From: Allacma fusca
Lineage: Eukaryota > Arthropoda > Collembola > Symphypleona > Sminthuridae
DNA: 64,000 nt
Assembly (NCBI GenBank): GCA_947179485.1
Contig: OX359247.1
Span: 29,860,801-29,924,800 of the forward strand
Direction: 5' to 3'
Each line of letters opens with the position of its first letter. Position 1 is the stretch's first letter. The notes beneath the pieces are model-generated. The model was not told the DNA's origin. It did not search any database and saw nothing but the letters and a program-made list of their open reading frames with translations. The translations under genes and the position numbers were made by a program. Below are positions 37,501 to 48,313 of the stretch, one piece after another.

Positions 37501-39058
37501 CATAATTGTGATTCCTTGAGAACCTCCAAACCCCTCTTAAAAGGGTACAAGGGATACTAAAATGATCGACTATCATTTATCACTTTACAATCCAAAATTT
37601 TGTGTTGTTCAATTATTTTGTTTACAAAATTCCTATAAAGTTTTGATGAAATTTTACAATATTTTAAAATAAAAAGAAGAAAGTCCGAATGAAGACGATT
37701 ATTTTTTTTATAGAAGGCTCAAAGTATGGTGAATTAGTTTTAACAAACAAGATAACATTTCGGGTTTACTAATTGGTTTGGTTTAACTTACAATTAACAT
37801 GATTACAAATTTATGTACATAAGAATCTACCGATAGAATTGTGTAAATCCACATATTGCGCATAAATTGTATAAGATAGGTGCATACTTTATCTATAATC
37901 CTTGGCATCCAGACTCGAGTCTTAATTTTTTTGCCGTTTCAGTTGCTGACCATCTGTATTCTAAGATGTTGGGTTCGTTATAAATGTTCAACTCTATCCA
38001 GACCGGAAATTAACTAACTTATGTTACTACTTACAGACAATAAATTACTTAAAATTGGGAAATATTTGAGCTCAAATCACACACGCCTTTCAAGTTTCAT
38101 AGTTAGAGCAAAGGCAAAGCAAAAGACTGGCTGCAGATTATATGTATTGAGTATATTATAGAGCAAGGACTATACTTTTCTGCTTTTTACTCCCCTGTTA
38201 ATTACCTAGTATAGATGGAGCCACAAATCATGTAGCATTTATCATGTCGGAGGATTGAGATTGTTTATCACCATAATATTTTATAATTTATTATATGCTT
38301 ATTACCACAATTATTTCAACAAATACCCAAGCCTTGGACATGTACGATTTCTACACGCATGATATGCATTACACAAACATAATAATGAAATTCCTGAACG
38401 TATAGGCTATTTCCGGTTTGTTACTGTTGTCACGGTTAACAATATCAATTCCTTTCCAGCAAGCTACCGCAATGCCGTGAAAATCATCTTACTTATTAAT
38501 ATGTGCTATGACAAACAAACTGATATTTTTTTAATCGAAATCCAAAATTATTTTTAAAAACTAATGTTTCGATCAAAAGTTTCAAAACAATATTCTCGAT
38601 AAATTCATATTTATTCACCGGACATGATGATAGAATTTCATTTTTAAGGTTAAACACAAGATACAAACTTCGGGAAAAAACTGCTGGATATTCTCAAATC
38701 TTCTTAACGCAAAACGCAATCGTTCATAAAATTGAACCAGATTTAAAATACCTAATTCGTCAATCGATTAATCCCAATTCCCAATTACTATTACCCCAAT
38801 CCTATATCCTATTATTGTTAATCCCAATAAAGAACTAACAATGAAGCTGAAAAAATTAAACGTACTTTAATTAAGGCTTATTATAAAAACGTTCTTTCCC
38901 ATAAGTTCCATTGATGTTTCTGATTAAATGCATCTCTACCAGAAAGTCCTCCATTTTAAAACGTTTTCATTTAATTACATTTAACGTGACAAATTTTACC
39001 GGTGTGACAAGCTAGAAAGTGACTACAGATACAGGAATGCCAATGACATGAAAAAACG
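31594..39058. other. Gene-poor region between GALNT7 and MOK
   Basis: The first 70 bases on the minus strand look like untranslated GALNT7 exon with an acceptor (TTTTTTCAG) at about 31662. A short TACA microsatellite lies at 31982-32000. A coding-like but interrupted stretch lies at 34170-34631 (+), with no recognised product. The rest is AT-rich and shows nothing I can support apart from the hairpin listed separately. Confidence 0.55.
33605..33703. repeat. Strong hairpin, family member 2
   Basis: The arm GCATATCGTCGCTGAAGAGG and its continuation to about 33646 pairs with 33655-33703 (ending CCTCAACGACGATATAC). This makes a stem of about 40 pairs with few mismatches and a short loop. The arms match those at 5671-5751. 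Size and shape resemble a microRNA precursor, but the long inverted ends and a second copy also fit a tiny MITE. Confidence 0.7.
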
Positions 39059-42000
39059 ATGGCGACTCAAACGAATGCTTCCGCAGCAAGCCACACGGAT
39101 CCCTTTAATAGAAGTACGTTCAATAAAGCTTTTTAGTACTGTCATACAAATTATGAGTAGAAAGTCATAATGTACATTGTACAGTGTAACCGGAATCATA
39201 ATATTGTACTGACGTTAATAACCTTACCTTGACTTCAAACAGAGTACAAAATATTATCTAAAATTGGGGAAGGGTCTTACTCGGAAGTACTTAAATGTAA
39301 GAATCGGGACACTGGTTCTACGTACGCGTGTAAAAGGCTCAAACATTGCTACAGAAGGTCCACACCCTCAAATTACAAATAAAAGACGACACAAGCAACT
39401 GACATAATATTTACATGAGTGTATGAACTTGCACGTCCAGAAAGAATTATTTTATTATTCTGAATTGTTTTATTTATTTTTTTTAGCTGGAATCAAGTTA
39501 ACGACATACCAGAGATAGTGACTTTAAGAAAGTTGGCTCGCCATCCTAATATTCTCCAAATGGTTGAGATTCATTTGTAAGTGCGTAAAAATTATAAGTA
39601 CAAATTTTGCAACTTTATAGAGTTGGAATCCGAAGCTACTCATGATTCACTAATCCGATTCCGTGTGATGTTAACACACTAACTGGAAGTCATAAATTCC
39701 CTAAAGACTGTATTTGGTATTTTTTTGCAGTGACCCTTCTGCAGGAAGAGTTTCTTTAGTATTTGAATTAATGGATATGAATTTATACGAGCTAATAAAA
39801 GATAGGAAAAGATTATTACCAGAGTCTAGAGTTAGAGTTATGATGTTTCAATTAATGAGAGCTCTTCGCCATCTTCATAAGCATGGAATATTCCACCGAG
39901 ATGTTAAACCTGAAAATATTTTACTCAAGGTATGACGAATTCAACCATTTTAAGTTCCAATATCTACAAATCTTTACCAATAGTGCATACACAATTGTTT
40001 TTACAACTAAACTACATAATTGCAAATTGTTAACCGATTATGTTTTCGTCAGAATGATTTACTAAAATTGGGGGACTTAGGCTCTGTCAGAGGTCTCTAC
40101 AGTCGCCCGCCATATACTGAGTACATCTCCACCAGATGGTATCGCTCCCCCGAATGCCTGCTCACTTGTGGCTATTACTCCTTTAAAATGGATGTTTGGG
40201 CCGCTGGTTGTGTTTTCTACGAAATATTAACGTAATGCCAGTTTCCACAATTCAGATTTATAGATTGCGAGAATTGAATAACACCTTACAATAATTAAAT
40301 TACCATAAGCCCATAACATATCTTGCGTTTTTATATTAAGCCTCCGACCGCTTTTTCCGGGATCCAGTGAACTAGATCAAATCAATCGGGTTCATAATGT
40401 CCTAGGCCCCCCACCGCAGAAAATACTTGTGAAGTTCAGTAAACAGTAAGAGATACAGTAGTTTATTATATTGATAACGAAAAGGCAAAGACAAGAGAGT
40501 AATAGTCAATTTAATAATCAAAAGCCGTATGTAGAAATTGAATTGTTTTTCTAGTGCAGAGATCGAACGGGATTACTCCAGACACACATCCAAACAGGCA
40601 CGTCTTGATACCATGTACGTCTAAAAATAATGAGTAGCCAAAAATTCGGCTTAGATATTTTTACAAAATTATTTAATTTTCACCGAAATATCTAAACAAC
40701 AACAAATGAGCCAATTGTATGTGCTCTCTCTAATCCACAGCAAAAGAGTTTTGGGAGAAATGAAAAACGCGTAAGTTACTTTACCCAACAAACAGTATCA
40801 TATCAACTCTTATGAAACATTCGAATTAAATTTTTGCTCTGAAACAATATTATATGGATGTAGTAGTCCAGTAATATACTTGCAACTTTATAAAACCAAA
40901 CAAGCTCAATTGTTTGGACAAAGTAACATTTTAATTGATTTAATCCAGCAACTACGACTGGTACTTTACGGGCAAGGACCCAAAAGGAGTTGAAACTCTG
41001 CTTCCAACGCATGTTACACCAGAGGCAAAGGACCTTTTGAAACATTTACTTCAGTATGACCCAGATTCTAGACCATCATCCCATCGAGCACTACAGCATG
41101 CATACTTTAAGGAACTTCGGTATAATCTCAAAATTGAATCTGATAGACAAAACATTTTGAGCATACACTCCATGTGTTTGCTGGATTTGACATATGTTAA
41201 GTTAATATTGTCATTTTGTTACCAGAGAACAAGCTCAACGTGCGGCTCGGGAAAAGATACCGTCCATTACAGGACCAATAGTAACCATAGTAGGGGACGA
41301 AGGTGGACTAGAAGTAACTGCGGATGACAATGCAAATCCAGTGGACCTAGCCACTCTGGGAGATGCGAAGCTCAAGTTAAAAGCTCCAGTAATGGTACTA
41401 TATATTCCGGAACGACAAATATTTGTACTTTAAGTTAACATTATGTCAGTAGAAATAGTAAGAACTTCAAATTCAAATTGACAATTGATATTTCCCTGCA
41501 GAGAAGGACTTCGGAAGTGAAGGAAGTGAAAGATAACCCAACGGGTTTAAAAAATGTGAGAAAACCATCCTCACCAAAAATTCCACTAGAAATTCCAAAG
41601 CCGAGTTTAAAAGAAGCTGGCGAGATGTTCTCCAGAGATCCTGAAGAGCATGCTGAAAAGAAACTCCACAACGGACCCCCAACCTTTGAGTCTAGACGTG
41701 GTGGCGTAGATGATCGAGGAAAAATAAACGCCAGAAATTTGGCCAGTTTACGGTTTGGAGGTGATGCCACTTCTGCCTCTCTCCCTTACCAAAAGATCTA
41801 CCTCGAGGATGAGGAAGGAGATGGTCCGAATACACTCTCATCAGCACAGCTACAAGAACGACGAAAGCTATCTTCGAATTTAAACCGACGCAGAGGAGGT
41901 TCACGACTAGAAGTAGAAAGAAAGAAGTCGATGACACTAGTGAACACCACTAATGAATCCTCCTCTGGAAGAGGCTTTTCGTTAGATTTCATCGACAAAA

Positions 42001-44132
42001 CTTCACTCACTCCCGATGTCATGGTCCGCATCAATGAAAATAGACGAATCGCCCATATGCAACCGATACTCAGCTCCGAACTGAAAAAGCCAAGAGATGA
42101 AGATAAAAGTTCAACTTTCAAGGATACCATTTACACTACAGTCCCGGACATTAAGAGACATCGATCCCCCCTTCACAGCCCAAATACGTTCTCACCAAGA
42201 GATTTCCAGCAAAGACAAAGACATTCTCCAAGACTCCCAAAACTTGACACGACAAGTCCATACTATAGTACTACAAAAGAATTGTCACACTCGATCAGTG
42301 ACGACAGGGCTGAGCTCTTCTCCGAGGCCAGGATTTCAAAATTCGAGCAAAATAATTCAACTGAGAAACATGTGAAAGAACTTCTGGCATCACTTCCCAC
42401 TAAAAAAAAGTACCCTATAAAAAATAAAATAACTGAAAAACCAAAAGTTAATGTTGAAAGTGAGAGTGTGTACAAGCCAGGAAAAAATGTGTCCGGCTCA
42501 AAAAATCAGCTCGTAAAAAACATTAATGCTTTAAAAAATAAATACGAAACCGAGAAAAAACGTACATATTATAACATGCCTGAGGTAAGTGAATCCAAAA
42601 AACGAGATGTGCATCAACGAAACACCAAAATCCAAGAAAATCTCCTTCCAAAAGGTTCCTTCACAAACTTTTCCCCACGTGTTATTAAGCCAGAACCAAT
42701 TAATAACCCTGCTGGGCGACATCTGGAGAGAACTCGACATCATAGAAACGATCCGGACGATAACGAGCATTCCCCTGCCGATACCGGACGACCTGAAATG
42801 ATTCGAAAAATTCCAAATGAGCAGAGAGACAACCACAAAGATATTCAGAACAGGGACAACGATCAAAGTTACTCTCAGAGGCATATCGAGCAGCGGAAGG
42901 ACAATTTCAGGCCCACTGAGAGGTCCAATGCTGAGCTGAGTCACATTACTCAGCGTTACGAAAGAGGGATCGTTCATAGGCATGACCTAAACCGGATTTC
43001 CGAGAAACCTTATATGAGAGAAAAACATGGTGACCATAGAGACCCTCGGAGAAACGATAGGGAACGACAGGATACAAAATATGTGGAACGTCGGGAGAGA
43101 GACCGACCCAGAAGATCTAGAGAAATGCATGTGTACGAGGAACAACAGAAAAATACCTCAGACAGAAATTCCCGAAATAATCCAATGGGTCATTCTCCGG
43201 GTCAAAAGTCGAGAGGGTATTTAGACAATTATGATAGTGCAGGTTCCTTGAGTCCCACGAACATCCGTAGGCTTATAGAGAATCGTAGGAAGACAGAGTT
43301 AGCCACTACTGATACCGACGCCGATGGCGATAATAACTGTAACAAGGGGAGGCAACCTGATAGTGGCAGACGGAAGAGAAGACCCAAGTATTCAAATTTT
43401 TCTCCTTCAAATTCTGGTCGTGGGCCGGATCAAAACATCATAGGTAGAAATTTTGGGTACTCTCCTAGAAATCTTCTGCCTGCTAAATATAATCAAATGG
43501 AACAACCACAACCTCTTGCCAATAGACTCTCAGCATCTGGTGTGACAGCAGCTTTCAAATACTCGAATACTAGTTCAGTGGCGAACAAGCAAGTGCGAGA
43601 GATTTTGGCAGAAATGAGGAAACGAAGGGATATTCTGGAAGACAAAGTAACTAAGGACACCAATCTTCAATCTTGGAACCCCAGACCGGAGGACATATCC
43701 AAAGCAAAACCGACTTCCCAGACTATCAAGAAGCCAGTAGATATTCCTAAAAGAGAAGAAATAAGTGATCGCTATTTGGGTTTCCCGTATGGCGCAAGTA
43801 ATAATAATAACAAAAATAGTGGCAAATCACCTTATCATAATAATGCCGTAAAAGTTGTCAAACCCAGCGGTCAAATGGTTTCATCCTTGTCTGATTTCAA
43901 TACTGGACGAACCAGGGAGAAAATCAAGAACAATAATCAAGATAGCCATGCAAACACTAAACTTGGACCTAGTTCGGGCTCCATGAAATACTTGGACTCT
44001 GAAGCCAGACTAAGAGGCATTGGAGTGAATAAAACTATCGAGGTTGTCAATAACTCATATCAGAACACATCCGGGGCTAACTCGAAAGCATTTCCTAGGA
44101 ATCGGTACGGAGCGACGGTTCATAAAAAATAA
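39059..44132 (+). CDS. MOK: MOK-family protein kinase with giant C-terminal tail (1237 or 1267 aa)
   Basis: Exons: 39059-39113, 39243-39357, 39487-39576, 39731-39929, 40053-40231, 40341-40445, optional 40555-40614 and 40741-40770, then 40949-41119, 41226-41394, 41502-44132; phases agree throughout. MOK is a MAPK-like Ser/Thr kinase of the MAK/ICK/MOK group, linked in other animals to cilia. Visible: glycine loop GEGSYSEV, Lys in YACKRLK, catalytic FHRDVKPEN, activation-loop TEY in YTEYISTRWY, SPE in place of APE, and DVWAAGCVFYEI. The metal-binding DFG is DLG. ALQHAYF closes the domain near residue 300. The last exon encodes 876 residues, basic, polar and largely disordered, with a few conserved-looking islands such as VREILAEMRKRRDILEDK. 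Human MOK has about 420 residues in total. The start is the first ATG, 20 codons before the glycine loop. Confidence 0.93.
40555..40614 (+). other. MOK mini-exon a (60 nt, cassette)
   Basis: Flanked by TTTTTCTAG and GTACGT. It has 60 nt, a multiple of three, and enters and leaves in phase 2, so inclusion keeps frame. It encodes AEIERDYSRHTSKQARLDT in the frame set by the previous exon. It lies inside the kinase C-lobe, between the PLFPG segment and the FTGKDPKG segment. Confidence 0.65.
40741..40770 (+). other. MOK mini-exon b (30 nt, cassette)
   Basis: Flanked by CTAATCCACAG and GTAAGT. It is 30 nt, also phase 2 to phase 2, encoding KRVLGEMKNA after mini-exon a. Both exons can be skipped with the kinase frame intact. 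Whether they are alternative or constitutive needs transcripts. Confidence 0.65.
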
Positions 44133-45558
44133 TAACAGAAGCAGGGAAACCTTATGCTGAAATAATTGTGTTGGATGAGTACATCATTTAGGCATTTACG
44201 ACACTTAAATTCTTATTTCTCTTTTAAGTAATTACACTAATTACGCTTGTGTCGTCTTTATCCTTACTTATTCATTTGTATTTATTACAAATAACGACCT
44301 ATGTCCGTTTTTACTGCCGACAATTGGCATCAGAAAATGCATTAATTTATTTTCTTAATTAGTACAAAATATTTTTTCTGAATCACAAACCACATAACCA
44401 ATGGCGTATTAAGTCTTGCTGGCCCCATAGGCACCTGAAACAAACGTTCGATTGAGAATCTCCAAAGGAATCATTACTGCTTCATTTCTCCGTTAATACG
44501 TATTTTATAAACCCTCTCGCAACTTCCTGGTAATAAATATTTTAGAGGTCAATGCAAAAAAATCAAAATTTGTACACACCAGTTACCGCACACGTAAACG
44601 CCAGGAATTATTCTGAATTTCCTCTTTAAATTTTTGTCACAACGTCACAAGTATTTACTATATACCATATACCATTAGTGCTAAAGGAGTTACATATAAC
44701 CTGAGGTTTCCGCTTGCGGTCCTCAAAACATATGTAAATATCCCTCAAGATTCAACTTATGTGTGGAGGAATTAAATCTTTCCCAACCCAGTGGAAACAA
44801 CAATTCAAAAATAAATATTTGACTCATCGTCAGACGAAGCGAGCCCCAATTTACACTAACGCTTCGGTTGATATTTCTTAATGTAAGCCCTCAAGCGTCA
44901 ATTGGTCTAACAAATTAAATTTCTCACGACCCAGTTGTTGAAAACAATATCAATCCACATACAGTGCTTTAACAACATCACCTGGATTCTCCTTCATCTT
45001 GCCAGTTCTCGACGCTCGAACTTTCTCTTCTAAAATAATAATAAATTATTCTAGTCTCTTGGTCAGTTTTAAGTAATCATCGTAAAATGTCACCGATTGC
45101 GAGCATGTAGGTCCTAACACGATCGAACATATAATCACTTTTGGAAATGCATTTACTTCAATGACAGCAAAACTCACAGTTGGAGTTATTTGAATTTATC
45201 ATCCGTTTCATTTTGGTACGTTGCTTTCTCACTCGGTTTGTCTTCTTCGCCTTACCCTGAAATACTGCAAAAAACATTTCAAAATATTGACTTGGCCAGA
45301 ACGAAAGAATTATTCATAAGTCTGATTGTTATTGATTCTTTATTGCCATGTTTTGGGGATCACAATTCGGTTTTGCTTTGTATCTTTCTCATATGTTTCA
45401 CAATCAGTTTTAAAATAATTTCCATCATAAGCCCCTGACCGATGCTTTCCCTAATACGCTGGCACCACAAATTAACGCTTTGACGTACTTATAGACCTGC
45501 TACCTGACCACATCATCCAGGTTTAAAATCTCAAATTTCCTCTTCCACAATCCACGGC
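44133..45558. other. MOK 3' region and spacer
   Basis: AATAAA at 44532-44537, 400 bases after the MOK stop, is a candidate polyadenylation signal. The remaining sequence contains no recognisable gene. Confidence 0.45.
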
Positions 45559-45566
45559 AACTGCAT

Positions 45567-46123
45567 CAGAGGTGTCCATTTGAAAACACGTTCGTTCATC
45601 CTTCAGAAGGGGAACCGTTTACAATTACCCGTTCCTTCATCGTTACGTAAAATGAAGCCTTCTGAATGTTTACTCTTCCTTCGCCCTTCCTTCATTCAAA
45701 ACCATGCTATAATCCTTCCTTCAGCCTTCAAAAATTATTTAAATGACCTTCATGCGTTACCGTCGATCCATGTTCATTTATTTATGGCAAATCTTTTAAC
45801 ACACGTGACCAAATCAGAGATTTTGTAAACAAAACGTTTCATGTTAGAAGATGCACTGTGTACGTAGGTACATGAACTTAAGTTACGGAAGAATTTTGCC
45901 TAAAATATAGTAGATGGAATTGCAAGTTTCAGCGGCGTTCGAAGGCGTAAAAACAACATGTTCCTTCACATTCCATTATTTCTGCAAAGAGCAGAAGCCT
46001 TCGTTCAGCCTTCGTTTCCTTTCCAGCCTTCCTTCCCTTCCCTTTATAATTGCCAAAGATAACGCTTCATTCGTTCAAAGAAGCCTTCTCTGAAGGAAAT
46101 CCTTCGAAGGATGGACACCTCTG
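45567..46123. mobile_element. Short hAT element (CAGAGGTGTCCAT ends)
   Basis: It starts CAGAGGTGTCCAT and ends ATGGACACCTCTG, with 8-bp target duplication AACTGCAT on both sides (45559-45566 and 46124-46131). The interior reiterates CCTTC and GCCTTCG near both ends. 557 bp, no transposase. Confidence 0.92.
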
Positions 46124-46501
46124 AACTGCATACTATCGCTCCCCAAATTTGCTCAACCTTGCTCCATATTTTTACAGGTCATGGAAACTATTCTAGGGGC
46201 CTGTATGATAGCGCTTTGGAAAGTTTAAACATTGAGAATTTGAGAAACATTTGTTTAACATTCTTAAACAAATCGTTTGTAATTAGTAATTGTAATGCTA
46301 TGGTATTTTCAGCTCACGAGTGTCTACAGGTAAAAGTTTTATTAATTAAAGTATTTTTTTGAATAAGTATATATTTGTATTCAATGGATTGAAATTTTTG
46401 CTTCCCAAAACATATGCATTCAAAGTTGAATCGAAATCCCTTGAGATTGAGAGTGGTCTTAACTTAAATTGAATTAATAATTTTCCACTACTCCAGATTT
46501 G

Positions 46502-48096
46502 CTAGAAGGGAAACTTGTACTGAACCAGGTTTGAATTAATGTCTTGGAGAGTATTGCACCCAGTTTGCCCCATCAGAGTTTCTAATTCATTTCGAAGAAT
46601 TCCCATCACATTTTCCAGTCCTTGTTGACCCTGTGCACAAAATTTCAGAATCACATATTATTGCAGATTCAGTGCGATCGTGTAAAAATTGCAATAAACT
46701 GATGCCAGTACCAGTGTATTTACTTCTAAATTAATTTATTGCAATATTTATGCTAATAATTTGTAAACAGAATAATTTATTATTGTATAGTAAAGGTGAG
46801 ATAACTTACGGAATGAAATAATCCCCACATTGGGGCTCTTCCCACGAAAACAAATTTAGCCCCTATTGCTAAAGCCCGAAAAACGTCTAAGCCACTTCGA
46901 ATACCGCCGTCTAAGTAAATCTCAAAGCCGTTGAGGGATGCTTCCGGCAATTCTTTGACAATGTTTGAGAGCGCTTCGACCTGTGTTGTAGTGTGAATTA
47001 AATGATTATTAAGCACAGTAGTTTCGAGTTAGAAAAAATGCTACGTGTAGATGTAATAATTAAAGTTTTGAGTATATTTTTCCCGAATGTTGCTATGACT
47101 ATGAGTTATTTGTAATAACTCACACTAGAGATGGTGCCATCTATCTGACGTCCTCCGTGGTTGGAAACAAGAACCCCTTTTGCACCATGGTCATAGGCAA
47201 GTCTGGCGTCCTCTGGCGTGAGAACTCCTTTGACAATCACGGGAAGCACAGTTGAGTTAATTAGTTCTTGTAACTGAGCCCAAGTGGTTTGATCTCTAAG
47301 GAAGACTTTGGTTTCCAGATCGTACCTATCATAATTGACCCTTTCGTGCTGGTCCTTCCAATCGTTCTTCTTGTTGAAGTATCTAAGGGTTTTTACGGGC
47401 ATGTCTACAGTTACTACCAAAGCTCCATAACCTGAGTCTTCAGCTCGTTTCACGAAATTATTTGTTAAACTTCTGTTGTCAACCATAAATATTTGTAGCC
47501 ATTTTTCTGCATCCGGAGCTTCTGCTGCTATGTCTTCGAGAAGTACAGATGCTGCAGACGATACAATTATTATGGTGCCGGCGGACTGAGCGGCTAATAA
47601 TAAAAGTCGTCACATTATTGGTACATACAAACGATTTGGAGGAAAGGTCACTCGCATGCAGTAAGTGAAAATTCGAAAATGACGACGTAAAAAATGCAAA
47701 TGAATTAAATATAGCAATACACCTTTACAGTTTTACCACCTGACCTCTTACAGTCGCAAGTTCTCCGTCAGGATGCCATCTCTTATGCAGCCCGGTAGGG
47801 GAGATACCAATTGGAAGCTTGAATTGTTTCCCTAGAGCTTCAGCTTTTGTGGTTCTGTTGGAAACGTCTATTAAGTATCGTGGGATAACTTGTATTTTTG
47901 AGAAAGCTTCAACGTTTCTTCGTAGCGTTGCATCCTTGCCGATTCCTCTTTGAAGATACTCGAGGTGTCCAAATGGAAGTCTTTGCTTTGCGTAGTCTTC
48001 GTAGTCCTCTATGGTTACCATGGGGCAAGGTACAGATGCACGAAAACAGGAGAAAATTGCTAATAAAGACATCAACTTGAAAACTTGTCCCATCAT
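46502..48096 (-). CDS. FMN-dependent 2-hydroxyacid oxidase with signal peptide (4 exons, 373 aa)
   Basis: Minus-strand exons: 47745-48096, 47124-47593, 46810-46980, 46502-46630. The family oxidises glycolate, lactate or longer 2-hydroxy acids to 2-keto acids, producing H2O2. Length fits HAO1 and HAO2 (about 355-370 aa). Visible: EDYEDYAKQRL start of the fold; PIGISPTGLHKRWHPDGELA around FMN; the VIVKGV lysine; catalytic His and Arg in SNHGGRQID; FMN-phosphate segments LDGGIRSGLDVFRALAIGA and FVGRAPMWG. Family members are normally peroxisomal through a C-terminal SKL-like tripeptide. This one ends YKFPF, with no such signal, and begins with a hydrophobic run LMSLLAIFSCF after MMGQVFK, a good secretory signal peptide. 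Three sequons (NRTT, NRSL, NSTV) fit passage through the ER. The tyrosine that follows the active-site glutamine in spinach glycolate oxidase (Tyr129) appears to be Phe (LQIFM). It is convergent with MOK. Confidence 0.93.
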
Positions 48097-48313
48097 ACAG
48101 GAAAGTGAATAAAGGAATTGGTGTAGAAGTTTCTGTGTTCAACACTTCGAAGTTGAGGTAAATGCTTAACGCCTATCATGTAAATTTTCAATGACGGGAC
48201 TTTTGATTTAGTTTTGAAACTGTGAGAGAAAACCCATGCCACGTAACCTGAGAAATTATACTGGTCGCATTAGAAAATATTTGACTATGAAAAATATTGT
48301 AAAGACGACGTAA

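Noticed and set aside
41692..42983. Several minus-strand ORFs opposite the long MOK exon
   Set aside because: They are antisense shadows of a 2.6-kb continuous coding exon.
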